This document shows, piece after piece, positions 22,923-34,744 of a DNA stretch of 64,000 nucleotides. Below the pieces are notes generated by a model, which was given only the letters and a program-made list of their open reading frames with translations, did no database searches and was not told where the DNA came from. The DNA comes from Chromobotia macracanthus. Lineage: Eukaryota > Chordata > Actinopteri > Cypriniformes > Botiidae. How positions within the stretch are numbered: position 1 is the stretch's first letter; each line of letters begins with the position of its first letter. Both the position numbers and the translations under genes were made by a program. The stretch lies in the NCBI GenBank assembly GCA_036877525.1, contig JAZGTH010000015.1, positions 6,471,001 through 6,535,000 of the forward strand, in the 5' to 3' direction.

Positions 22923-23435
22923 GTAGGCAATTCCAACTTCAATTTTGCATTCAACCTCGTGAAAAATAAGATACGAATAAGTTAGTTTTGAATTTAAACG
23001 TAATTATTATTGCAGTAGGCTTAATGCAAACAAAATTAATTTCATGGGTACGTCATTATTTAGTAAGGTAATTAATCATCACCGTTCTTTAGGAATTGCA
23101 ATACTAATAAATAGGGCCTAAATAAATAATCAATTAAGTGATGTTATCATAGTCCCCGTCTCTCTTTTCAGCTTCAATCTCCCAGGCGAAGACAAGGCAT
23201 ACAGGAATAAATACAGATGAATTTATGGAGCACAGAATTTGTTTGTTTGACCTAAAATTGTGCCATTACGATGAAATGCTTTTTAAATTGCCCTGAAGTC
23301 AAATCTGAAATTTAAAAGCTTCATTGCAAACACAGGAAGTGTGATTTTAGATCCAAATACAAAACACACACTCTAGACCACAACAAAAACAACATATTTA
23401 AGATTTGTGGGGTGAAGACCTTCAGCGGTAAAGAT

Positions 23436-26400
23436 ATGGATGCTAATATGGGTGAGATGTCTGTACATAGCCATGTGGAACTGGCACACAGTCAAGACAG
23501 CCGAGCCATGCTGCACTCTCGGGATCTCACGGCTGCCTTTCCTCGTCCCTCTCTGGGAGGCCCTTCCATGGGCCTGGAGTCTGAGCACCAGAGTTCCGGG
23601 TACGACCATAGCATGGCAACCCTGGGGTACAGTAGGGATGCACCGACCAGTTGTGGCAGTACCTACACCACACTGACACCCCTTCAGCCCTTTGATGACA
23701 AATTCCATCACCATCACCACCACCCCTGTCTGCCGGTCAGCAACGTCATTGGCAGCTTTACTCTTATGCGAGAAGATCGAGGTCTAGGAGGGAATTACTA
23801 CACCCCATATGGAAAAGAATTTGGTATAGGACAGGCTCTGTCTTCACCACTGGGCAGCGCAGGCCTGGAGACCGCCATGCATGGCTATGGTAGCCTGGGG
23901 AGTCAGAATGGACACAGTAGCCAGATGCTTACAGGTGAAGTCCATATGGGCAGTAATGGAGTTAACATGTGTCGAACGGCACCAGACTTTGGGAGGGAGA
24001 TGTCACCCCCCTCTTTGGGGGGCGAGCATGGGGTCAGCCACCAGCTAAACAAAATGGATGCCCATCAGCACACTCCCACCTATCACCATCATATATACAA
24101 CCAAAGTTATCTGCACCATCTCCCCAGCCAACAAGCCTCCAAGCTCGGGGAACTCCCCTCGGCCTCCCCTTCCTCCTCCAGCCCCAGCCTGGGAAGGGAT
24201 GGCATGCTGTCTGGCTCTCAGAACAGCAGTGCAGGAGAAGAGATCAACACAAAAGACGTGGCCCAGAGAATCATCACTGAATTAAAGAGGTACAGCATTC
24301 CACAAGCTATCTTTGCAGAGAGAGTTCTGTGCAGGTCTCAGGGCACTCTGTCAGACCTGCTCAGGAACCCCAAACCGTGGGGCAAACTCAAGTCTGGCCG
24401 TGAGACCTTCAAGAGGATGTCACGCTGGCTGCAAGAGCCAGAGTTTCAGAGGATGGCCTCCTTACGTCTGGAAGGTAAAACCTTTATTCTGGTTTAATTT
24501 CATATGTACTACTTTGGCTAAACTGTACAAAATCTTGTAGTTCATGTAGACTATTCCCAGCTAACAGGAAACATTCTCATAATATTGGCTATTGTGTTCT
24601 AAAAGTTCTCTCAGAGTTGCCAAAAAATGTTCTTGCAGTAATGTTAGGAGAACTTTTTTATGCTATACATCATATATATCAAAAAATCTTATTCTTAAGT
24701 AGTTAGTGGAATGTTTTAAAATTGTTACAGAATTAAAAAATGTTTGAATAACGTTTACATAAACAAGCAACAATGTTAATACAACATCTAAAAAACTGGA
24801 CGTTTTGAACATTCCTAGAACTTTCAAAATAACATTTTTTATTTTTTTCTATGTTGGGGAAACATTCTTACCAACCAGAAATTGTTAGTTGGGGTGTTGT
24901 TAAAAACAATAAGTGATGTGATCAACAAAAAACAAATTGTTTTTGTTTTTTTACTCAAATTTTTTGAGTAAATTTTTCATAGTGTTGTAAGACAATCAGT
25001 AATCAGTAAGACAATATATCAATAGTATCTTTGGCCAATAAGAGCGCAAGTAATATCATAAAAACTAGCCAGTCATTTGTTGCTATAATGCTACAAGAAC
25101 ACTGTGTGTATTACTGATGGATTAGTCATATTTCACCTCATACCTAGTGCATATTAAAGTTACAATGTTTTGACAATAACGAGGCTGAAACTGTAACTGT
25201 TGTCCACAGCACACAAAGAGATCCAGAGAAAAACAGTAACATGAGAATAGACGAAGGTGGGGGGGCGGCAATGCAGAGATGGGGCGGTTTTCAAAATGTC
25301 GGCTGGCGTGCTGCAGCAGCCACTGAGGATTGTGGGGTGGGAGATAAACACAGACACGCAGATACTCTGAAATCTTTCTGAATACCAAGCAATCAATCAC
25401 CTAAGCACGAAATATGCTTCAGAATGAATTATTCTGCTTGCATTACCACTACAGATATTGATTGGTGACCACTGTGCCCTCAGTCATGGGGTGTTCCATG
25501 CAACGAAATACATGGAATCAATCAATGCCTGTTGGCCGAAGTGATGCAGCGTCCTTCTGTTGTTTTGCGGTAGTTGCTTAACATGTTGTTGTGCAAATCG
25601 CTGTGATTGTCTCAGAATCTTCAGAAACACTGAAGAAACACTGGTTTTCCTTCTCTGCAAATCTCACAAAAGATTTTAGTTTTATTTTGATGCATAATTC
25701 AGGCCTCTGTTTTATTATTTTCTCATTTTAAATGATATTTGTACACCACACAGATATTATAAAGTTCCTTCTGTTAGCCAGTCCCAGTGTTTTTGAGATT
25801 TTCTTGCAGCTTCTAGCCAAAATGCATGTGCACAAAACTGGACGCTTCTGTATTTCCCTACATAACCCACTTTCCATGAGTGTTGACTTTTCTCACCATG
25901 CCCTTTGTTTAATTACTAGCTTGTATTGATTTCCTTGGGAAAGCAAGGCAGAAGGCTTCAGCGTACACCTCCTGTGAATAAGACGGCGTGAGCAAACATT
26001 AGAATGCATGCAGCTACACGCCTCCTCTCTCAGAAACAGCACGAGTTCAACTTACAAACACGTTTAATGACGATTCGAAGATATTATGCATTTAAACAAC
26101 ACAAATTCATCCTTTTTAAGTACATGCTTTAAAAATGATGACATTTATGCAGTATGCAGGCAGGCCCAACGAACACACAGCATTTGTTGTATTACAAATT
26201 TCATTATATTAGCAGGATTTATTGAAGTCAGTTATTCTGATTTAGCAATCATGATTTTAGGACTAAATTTTGCTTTGTTTGGGTATCCTGTGTCCTTCTA
26301 TCATTCCTTTATTAATTGATTCTTTCTTTCTCCAAGTCTGTTTTCCTCAAGTCTATTGTGTCAATGTGTTATATCTAAATTGTATTGGACTTCATTGTAT

Positions 26401-28531
26401 TTTGCTTTTCTTGAGTATCCTGAGTCTGTCTGTGTCTGTCTGTCTGTCTGTCTTTCTTTCTTTCTTTATCTGTTTTTCCTCAACCCTTTTGTGTGGACGT
26501 GTTCTATCATTGTTTTCGCACATCAGCCAAGCTTTGATTGGGAGAGAGATGAGCAGGGCAGGGTAGAGATCATTACTCTAAACCCCAGCTCTCGGACAGC
26601 ATTGGGATTTTAAACACATGCACTGAAGCCTAAAGCTGTTGTCTTAAACAATCAGAGAGATATGATCGCCTTAAATATTAGAAGCAGTTTCGCTCAGAAT
26701 GACGGGCAGCTACATGAAAATCTTATCCACGATTGTCAGCCTCAGCTATTTTTAAAAATCACATAGATACATTTAGATTTAGTGTTTTTTGGTATTTGCA
26801 AAGAAAAAAAACAAATGTTAGAAGTTCCCCTTGCATCCAGCACTGAAGGGGTTAAAACTCCACTATAGGTCGGGCAGTCAGAGCAGCACAGATTTAATCA
26901 ATAATTTCTATCAGCCCCTGGCCGAAAAAAAATCAGCAGGGGGGTGGAGCAGGCAGGGAGCAGGGCTGGGGGAGAAGGGGGGCGATAGGCAATTGGGGGG
27001 TGGGGTTTTTTTTATGAAAAAGCATTTCGATCATGTATCGGGTACATGAGACAAGTGGCATACATCATGATTAAGGTCTGCTCCCACGGTCATAAGAACT
27101 CTGAGGGGGCTGTTTATGTCTGTGAGTGTGCTACAGAGCGCAGGATTTATAGCAGGGTAATTCCTACCTTTTACACATGATTACAACATCAGGAAGCATT
27201 TAGTTAATGGTGGCCACTGTAGTGGTGATGGTGGGGTGGATCGGGAGGAAGTGACCAGGGTAAAATGCTGACATGAGTACTGTATGTGAACCACAGTATT
27301 GGCTTTGTTACCTGATGGCTAGATTATGACAGTGCTTTTAGAGTGGACTGCTTCATGTGGTGTGATATTTACATTTATGCATTTGGCAGACACTTTCATC
27401 CAAAATGACTTACAGTGCATTCAAGGTCTACATTTTATCAGTACCCTGGGAAGCAAATCCAGGACCTTTGTGCTGACATCACAGTGCTCTACCAATTGAG
27501 CTACAGGAACACATGACTTTCTGTGCAACAATCAACAAACAATCGACTTTCTAAATATTTATTTTTTGTCTGGTTGTGTAGTTGTATTGTATATGTTATA
27601 TATCACCATTGTTCAGCACGTATACGGTCATCTATCACTTTATCTCTCTTATCCTCAGTTTCCACTCCTGGATCAATAAAGTACATTTATCTATCTATCA
27701 ACTTGGCAGTTGTCTGATTGAGACTCTCTTTGGTTTTCAGGCTTTAATCTGGTCTACACCTAGTATGATATTAATTAAACATTAAATTATGCTATAAATA
27801 TTACTGTAAAATCTAAATCAAATTAACATTAATAGCTGTTTACAATAGTTATTGCAAAATAAAATGTGATCATAATAGCCTTTTCTGTTATTAACTTAAT
27901 ATGAAATTAACATTATTGTAAAAGACAGTTAAATGTTAAAATGTCCACTCTGAAAAAACAATTACATATATTTTTTGTTTTTTTATAATGAGGAATGCAT
28001 AAAGGCTTTAAATACTTTATATTTTGCTATTAATAATAATAATGATAATAATAATAATAATTACTACTGCTAGTGTCCAAACTACTGTAGTTTACTACTA
28101 ATACTACTAAACTACTAATAGTTTAGTTTATCAAGTTTCTTTTTTCTATATTGCTTTGGATTAAAACTCACCTTATTTACTGTATATTCTAATGTTCTCT
28201 GTTTTTGTCTCTCATTTTAGCTTGTAAGCGTAAGGAGCAGGAGCACTCTAAGCTAGAGAGGAACCAGGGGCCCAAGCGTACTCGTCTGGTCTTCACAGAC
28301 CTACAGCGTCGCACTCTCATGGCCATCTTCAGAGAGAATCACAGACCTACCAAAGACCTGCAGATCACCATCTCCCAGCAGCTGGGCCTGGAGCTCTCCA
28401 CCGTGAGCAACTTCTTCATGAATGCTCGCCGCAGAAACCTCAGTCGCTGGAGTGAAGAGGGCCGTCCTTCCTCCACAGGCTCCTCTGGGTCCAGCACCAC
28501 ATCTCCAGCTGTGACCTGCTCCACGGCATGA
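23436..28531 (+). CDS. onecutl: ONECUT homeobox transcription factor, onecutl-like, 2 coding exons
   Basis: Exons 23436..24474 and 28221..28531, joined in phase 1, encode 449 aa. ONECUT (HNF6) factors are nuclear activators binding ATCAATA-type sites in liver, pancreas, retina and neurons. One CUT domain fills residues 269-346 at the end of exon 1. Exon 2 gives the linker (ACKRKEQEHSK) and a divergent homeodomain, about 365-424, with FFMNARRR, the Phe48/Met50 pair typical of the family. N-terminal family marks are TYTTLTPLQPF, a His6 run (91-96) and GSFTLMRE. The N-terminus (MDANMGEMSVHSHVELAH) differs from what I know of ONECUT1, 2 and 3, so the fish-type onecutl paralog is most likely; that assignment is less sure than the family. 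The ATG at 23436 is the first in this frame. A CUT exon plus a separate homeodomain exon is the family gene structure. Confidence 0.93.
24556..24894. mobile_element. AGCTGGG-family MITE, copy 2 (most complete)
   Basis: It starts CCCAGCTAACA and ends TGTTAGTTGGGG, imperfect terminal inverted repeats of about 11 bp. The interior is shared with 10440-10749. No coding capacity; it sits inside the onecutl intron. Confidence 0.65.
26890..26906. promoter_or_regulatory. ONECUT-type site within onecutl intron
   Basis: TTAATCAATAATT contains ATCAATA (26897-26903), the recognition core of ONECUT factors. It lies in a compositionally distinct stretch (26830-27060). An autoregulatory role is inferred, not shown. 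Confidence 0.3.
27369..27515 (-). mobile_element. tRNA-derived SINE (V-SINE/DANA-like), inverted
   Basis: Read on the minus strand it has a tRNA-like head (GTAGCTCAATTGGTAGAGCA, then a weak box B), a central segment, and the conserved tail that corresponds to CATTTGGCAGACACTTTCAT on the plus strand. Confidence 0.75.
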
Positions 28532-31330
28532 TGGGAAAAGGAGGCATTTCTGCTCCTCACAGCACAGGTTCACCTGTAGCTAAGAGAGTTTGAGATTTTT
28601 AATCAATGGTGTTTTTATATAGAAATCAACAGCAGATGAAACCAAAGATGAAGTCTTTACGAGGGTATGGTCCAGAGTTTTCTAGAGAAGACGGAAGATT
28701 TGATTGTTGTTTTAGCATTGATTATTTTAGCTTTAATGTCAAAGGACTGAAGCCCAACACATCAGGGCTCCTGATTCATCCATAGATCAACAGCTTGAGG
28801 ATCTGTGGAGGGTTTTATGAAAAGGTGTTGAATAGATATTGAATTGATTTGTCTATTATTTCCTAACTGTTTCACCATCAAAAATCAGTGCAAAATCCAA
28901 ATATTTCTGGATTTTCTTTGTTGATGGTGAGACATGAGAAGTCAGCGAGAAAATAATACAAAGAATTTCTAGGTTCTCAAGAGATTTTTTCAACAAATGG
29001 ACAATTATGACCAAAGAAACAAAGAAGGATGCAAATTAATCTTCAGATTATTTTACGGTAAAAAGCTACTGGACAAAGAAGCTGCAGCTGAAACCAAAAT
29101 ATGAACACATTTTTTGAGAGCTTGTTTTCTTTTTATACTCAAAGTTAAAATGTTGCTCCATCATTACAAACAGCCAGGCCACAGCTCACAGTCCACAGCC
29201 CACTTGTCAAAAAAGCATCTGCTTTGGAACAGCCACATTCTAAGCACAGGATGTCATCGTTTCCTCTCAGACAATGAGGATGAACTTAAGACACTGTGGT
29301 GGGGGAGGGACAGCCTTGACACTATTTGCAACAGCCTTCAAACTTGATTGGTTGGTTGGTGAACCTCACATGAGCTTCTGCTGATAGATTTGGCTGCAAG
29401 AGGAATCCAGAAAGCTCTCTGCTCTTGCATCAGAAAACAGTTGACATCTATAGTTTCTAACCTCTGAGTTCTTTGATGTCACACTGAGAATGGAGAAATC
29501 TTTTCCTGTTTTTTTTGTACAAATTTCAAGCACAGAGACTGGCCGATGGCTGTTTATCCTGGAAAGCTCAAAATCTCCCAATTTCTCCAAATACTAAACA
29601 CAGTTGACCCAAGCTTGACTTGAAGATGAACTGAGAACCACTTTGTGTATTTATAATTATTTATGTATTTTATTTCCAACCTTTAAACTATTTATTTTAT
29701 TTATTTGCTAGTTACTGTCAGTATTTATTTCTCTGAGTGTTGTTTGTGTATAAAAATGACCCTCAGATTGGGGTTCCAATACCAAAGATAAAGATATGTC
29801 CTCCCTGAATGTCAAACTTTTATCATCTCCTGAACGCTGTGTTATTAGCATCTTGATAGCTAGGCTAGTGTTAAATCCATGATTCATAGTCCACATGTTC
29901 TGCATGTCTAGATCCTTCACTTCAGAGCCTGACTTCAGAGAACACAACTAGGTGATTTTAGGTGATTCCATTATTTAGTCTGGCTAAGCTGTGGGTGCAA
30001 ATGTTTTACTGTGATCACCTCACCACGGTCCACATTTACTGTACGTCATTCAGCGTGGCTTCTCGGGTGGGCTGTGTTGGCTCTTAAGGGAGAGATCGTC
30101 CCTTTTAATGTGTTTTTTCATTCCCCTGTGTTTAACCTTTGCAGGGCATGTAGTGAGGCCCCTTCACACCGTGCACTTGAAAGAGGGCCCATGAAAGAGG
30201 CCATCGACTTTTGCCAACTTCAAAGGGGCCCTTTTTATCTGTGTCCTCTCAGAGACTGGGGCCGCACTCGGCCCTTGGTCAGACCCATGGGCTTAAGGCA
30301 TTCATGGGGAGGGAGGGCAGATCAGAGGCTAGCTGCATTACAAAATCACGGCACGCAAGGGGAGGGGTGGGGATTGGGAGTTTGGGGGTTGGAATTAAAG
30401 TTTAATGAGCAACAATTGTAAGCGTGTTGTGTGCAAGGCCAAAACTGTGTATGCGCGTGTGCCTCTCCAGGTCACCTTGTTACAGTTTATGATTTGCCAG
30501 TCTAGTTTTTTCTTAGACCTTCAATGAATCAGATTGTTATAATTTCAAACATTACAGCAGTAGATGATTAGAGATTACATGACAACCTGTAGTGTTCCCA
30601 AGGTTATTTACTTGTGCAATTCCAAGCATGTTGTTATCCGTAGTGGCAATCCGTAACTTTTTTTGGGTTAAAAATAAACAAAATCAGTTATTAAGCAAGT
30701 ACAAAACAGATCTGAAATCAAACAGTCTCCTTACTTTACCCAGATTCCCGACTGTAAGCTTATAATAATGATTTAAAATGTGAGCTGTTGGGTCCAGTTT
30801 TCCGGAAAATGTCTGTTTGGCTTCATTTGACACCAACAAACGTAAAGTACTTCCATGCAATTTTACGTTTCATACAGAAAAGTTTTAAAGAAGCAGCTTT
30901 AAGAAGCTTCGTAATTTAGTCTTTGGCGCCTCTTGGTGGACAATTTGTTCACATTTATTTTCAACCACATTTTAATGCCCAAAAAACACCCTATTTGTAG
31001 TGTATTTGTCAATCTATTTAGATATTTTTCATACTTACTCCTCTGTAAAGTTACTACAGTTTGCATCTGTGGCTTTCTGTCGTGTTCTGGCCATCTGAAG
31101 TGATGTTTCCATTCCAGTATCCATCAATGTGACCCTGCTTTACTGTTTTGTTTTACCCAACAGCTCTAATTTCATCTACCTCAACTGTGTGAGATGTGTT
31201 GTGAGATGTAATAACCAAAGACCCCATCCATTCAGGGAGCCTCTGCGTGTTTTATAGACAAATGTGCTGGAATCAATCCGTGAACACAACAAATCACAGC
31301 CCTACCTGCAGGCAGAAAGATCCATGTTAT

Positions 31331-31332
31331 GT

Positions 31333-31363
<31 letters not shown>

Positions 31364-31387
31364 TGTGAGAGAGAGAGAGAGAGAGAG
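31331..31387. repeat. GT then GA compound microsatellite
   Basis: About 13 GT copies followed by interrupted GA copies. Confidence 0.9.
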
Positions 31388-31985
31388 GTTGCAGAAAAAA
31401 CATTTATCAATATTTATAGACCAAATGGGAATGACAATCGGAGCAAGAAAGGGGGTCTTGCTGACCTTGTGATTGCTTATTCCTTCAAACCAAAAAACAC
31501 AAGCATTACCATGTTAAGAGTAAGGATAGAGACCAAAAAAAATGTTAAATATGTACGTCTCTACGGAGGTGACGCAATGATATTCTAACTCTGTCATCAG
31601 AATCACGTGACATCATAGAAAAATCTAACATTAGCAGAAGCTGAACAAATCTGTTGTTGGATCATAACATAGAATAAAATTCACTCTCTCCCCCCTCCAG
31701 CAAACAAAGACAGTAGATTTTTGTTTTCTGAAGATCCACTGATTTGCAGTTCAGATAAGCAGACTTAAAAGGTAGCATCTCTTTTTATTTTAACAAACCC
31801 ATCACTCATCTATAATCTTTCTACTATTGTATCTGTATCATTTCAAGTCATTCTTCCCTGGTGTTACCTTATGAATGTGGCTAATCAACCAAAGGTGTAA
31901 AGTCAATCGTAACTGGACATTGTGTGCTGATCTTGAAAAATTCTTTAATACCTCATGTGAAACTGTTTGTTGTGATGTTGCACTG

Positions 31986-31991
31986 AATAAA
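31986..31991 (+). terminator. Poly(A) signal, probably of onecutl (AATAAA)
   Basis: AATAAA in a GT/T-rich setting, the last good plus-strand signal before the convergent cathepsin gene. Confidence 0.5.
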
Positions 31992-32060
31992 ACCAAGTCA
32001 TTTGTAAATGTACTGAAAATAGTGAATGCATATTTCTTCTCAAAGGTTTAAAATGGGATA

Positions 32061-32066
32061 TTTATT
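32061..32066 (-). terminator. Poly(A) signal of the cathepsin S gene (AATAAA on minus strand)
   Basis: TTTATT on the plus strand reads AATAAA on the gene strand, about 130 nt after the stop codon. Confidence 0.6.
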
Positions 32067-32193
32067 ACAGAAGATAAGATTTGGACATTTCTTAAAATAG
32101 ATCACATTTAAAAACCATTCACAACACATTCAAAAAAAAAAAAAAACAGTAACATTTCCTCTTGTAGCTCTTTACACACATCAACAATGTTTG

Positions 32194-34744
32194 TTACATA
32201 ACAGGATAACAGGCATATGAGGCAATTCCACACATGTTGTTCTGATTTCTGGCTATACGGATGTAACCACCATCTCCAAAACCAGTGCCCCAGCTGTTAA
32301 AAGAAAACAAGACAAACAAATGACACCAAGTCTCTCAACTGCAGATCACATTTATTTAGAAACGTATTACGGCGATTAAATAAAACGGCCCATTTCTCAT
32401 CAGGGCACTTCCCAAAACTAAACCATACACTTTACCCGATTAAGATAAATTTTTACCTGTTTTTGACCAACCAGTAGTCCTTTCCATCCAGTGTTCCATA
32501 TCCAACAGCCAGCACTGCATGGTTCACTTTTTTAGTACAGGTTTGGTCATTGTAAACCCCTGCAGACAGATGTGAATAGATCACATTAGCCATCAACAGA
32601 TCTTTATGACCGAAACAATATACAAAGAGAAAAATACATACCGCTGCGATACATGATAAACTGTGGCCGGGTGGCATCGATGGCCACTGAAATGGGCCCG
32701 ACACTGGCCAGAGCCTGTTGCAGGGCCTCCTCGTCTCCCTGACGGATGAAATAATACTTGGTGCAGTTGGCTGCATGCTGGAATGGATTGTATCTACACT
32801 GCCTCTGCTGTAAGACACATTTACTCATTAGACCAATAATGATAAATATCAATACTGCAGCTTAAACAAACAAACAAACGCAAGTGTGTGTGCGTGCGCG
32901 TGTGTGTTATATATAAATGGCAGTTGTAGTTTACAGAGAACACTTTATAATGATATTAAAAAAAACCCCCAACAACTTACCACTCCTTCATAGGGATAAG
33001 ATGTCTCTGAGTCTATTCCTCCATTATCAATGACATACTGGAAGGCATTGCTCATAAAACCCCCGTTGCAGCCCTTGTTACCATATTTGGAGGAACAGTC
33101 CACCAGGTTCTGAGGACTGAGGTCCACCATCTTTCCTGTGGTCTTCATCAGCTGCCCCTCAAGAGCCCCAACAGAGCTGAATGCCCAACATGAACCACAA
33201 GCACCCTGAGAGCACAGAGAAGCACGACAATGGGGGAACAATTAAAACACTGAGATTATCATTTTATCATGCCCAGGGAGTGGACCAAATTCGATTGGGA
33301 GGACATACCCAAGAAGAATATTTATCAAAATGGCAAATAAACAGAACCCATAGTTTAATTCTGACAAGAAAAGAGATGGTCAACAGAAAGCAGTGATTTG
33401 GGTCTCATGGTGACCTATAATAAACTTAAAGATGAATAAATGCCACTTACACCAGTGTAAAATGCCTTTAAAACAGGCTGCAAGTTTCTCACAGAAACTT
33501 TTCCCATTACCACCAACATGTTTAACAAGTTGCAATAGTAAGAATGTTTTTTTCTACAAGTTGTTTTTTGACATGAAGAAATAAGAGGAAGTTGCAGGAA
33601 TAGGGAAATATACTTCCCTATACACTGACTGGAAAATAAAAAGCTTCCTCTTTCAGTGAGAGAAAAAAAAAAAAAAAAAAAGCAATGATGCAAATTTCTC
33701 TTGCAAAGACAGATCCATTTAGTTATGAACCAATATTTAAAGAAACATGAATCTCTGCTTTTTTGATATTTGCTACATTGAGGAGGATTTGTTAGTGGAA
33801 TCCCAATTGTTATTAAACTGCCTAGCATTTCAAACAGTGAATGTAATGCAATGAAAACACAGTGTAATCACACCTGCATCTTCACACTGGAGACGTAGCC
33901 CTTCTCTCTCCAGTCCACAGTACCTGGCAGAGGATCCCCAGAGGAGCCCGTAAACTTGGCTGTTTGCCTCCTGAGGCCATTAGGGACACGGGTCACTGCT
34001 AATGTTTGCAGGATCTCTTCTGTTGTCTGCAAGTCAACATAACACAAATAAGCAGCACAAATGAGAGTGAGAAAAGTTGGCCATTCCTCAAACCCCATCT
34101 GTAGACTAATGCATTTTAAACACTTAACCAAAGGTTTCAAGTCTAAACAAACTGATAATTATAGTTAACCAAATAAGAGCACTACATATGCATAATTCCA
34201 AATATGGACTCTAACATTCAATTCCCTACCATGTCACCCATGTGGTTCATGCCCAGGTCATATGTATGCATGCCCATGGAAGCCTCCAGGTTGTGGAGGG
34301 TGATCAGTCGAAGGTTTCTCTCCCACACCTCTCTCCTGCCCAGTTCTTCAACCTGCCATCATATACTTACATTATAGAGATCACACTTACCCCTACACGT
34401 GCACTCTGTACGCTATGACATTAAAAACATTACCAACATCTTTTGAAAACATGACAATAATACATTTCCAATACTGTAAATCCAGCATGATCTTCATCCA
34501 TACTGTACGCAAGTCTCATACGAATTGTCTTTAACAAAAAAAAGCATGCCATACCAATTTTTTCAAGTTTTTGCTCAAATCATCTCAGTCCTGTGTCTTG
34601 TGGAGCTCAGGTTGAAGTTCTCACCTCACTGGAGTAATATCTGCCATGCGTCTTCTTCCACATCTCCCAGTGTTGGTCTAGAGTCGAGTCAAAATGGGCC
34701 AGTGCTGTGCCACAAAAAACTACAAACAGCAAGCTCCCGAACAT
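32194..34744 (-). CDS. ctss: Cathepsin S-type papain-family cysteine protease, 7 coding exons
   Basis: Exons on the minus strand: 34744..34625, 34352..34230, 34026..33874, 33205..32981, 32807..32642, 32559..32457, 32293..32194, giving 329 aa (human CTSS 331). It begins with a signal peptide (MFGSLLFVVFCGTALA). The inhibitory propeptide has ERFNIN-like helix residues and a GMNHMGDM stretch. The mature enzyme begins near LPGTVDWREKGYV. The catalytic triad is complete: Cys in GACGSCWAF, His in VNHAVLAVGYG, Asn in VKNSWG. YGNKGCNGGFM, LDGKDYWLVKNSWG and the LHNLEASMGMHTYDLGMNH propeptide match cathepsin S more than K or L. Lysosomal/endosomal protease; in mammals it trims the MHC II invariant chain. 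A noncoding leader exon ends at 35892. It is a head-to-tail neighbour of the cathepsin K-type gene with the same intron phases. Confidence 0.93.

Larger units (their letters stand above)
24475..28220 (+). other. Intron between the CUT and homeodomain exons
   Basis: No coding content was seen. It holds a MITE (24556-24894), an inverted SINE (27369-27515), an AAT-rich run (28030-28062), and a patch near 26830-27060 with an ATCAATA site that may be a regulatory element. A TCTG/TTTC simple run lies near 26426-26466. Confidence 0.55.
28532..32010 (+). other. Probable long 3' UTR of the ONECUT gene
   Basis: No further coding exon was seen, and ONECUT genes are known for very long 3' UTRs. The stretch has several ATTTA elements near 29645-29730, an ATTAAA near 30392, an AATAAA near 31673, and a typical terminal AATAAA at 31986-31991. 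A GT/GA run is at 31331-31387. Open frames of 113-136 codons at 30011-30421 and 31247-31588 have no family features. Confidence 0.5.

Noticed and set aside
23412..23435. Upstream extension of the ONECUT protein from 23412
   Set aside because: The codon there is GTG, not ATG. The first ATG in frame, 23436, has acceptable context and is used.
30011..30421. 136-codon plus-strand open frame after the ONECUT stop codon
   Set aside because: It lies within the probable long 3' UTR, shows no family motif, and a second frame overlaps it.
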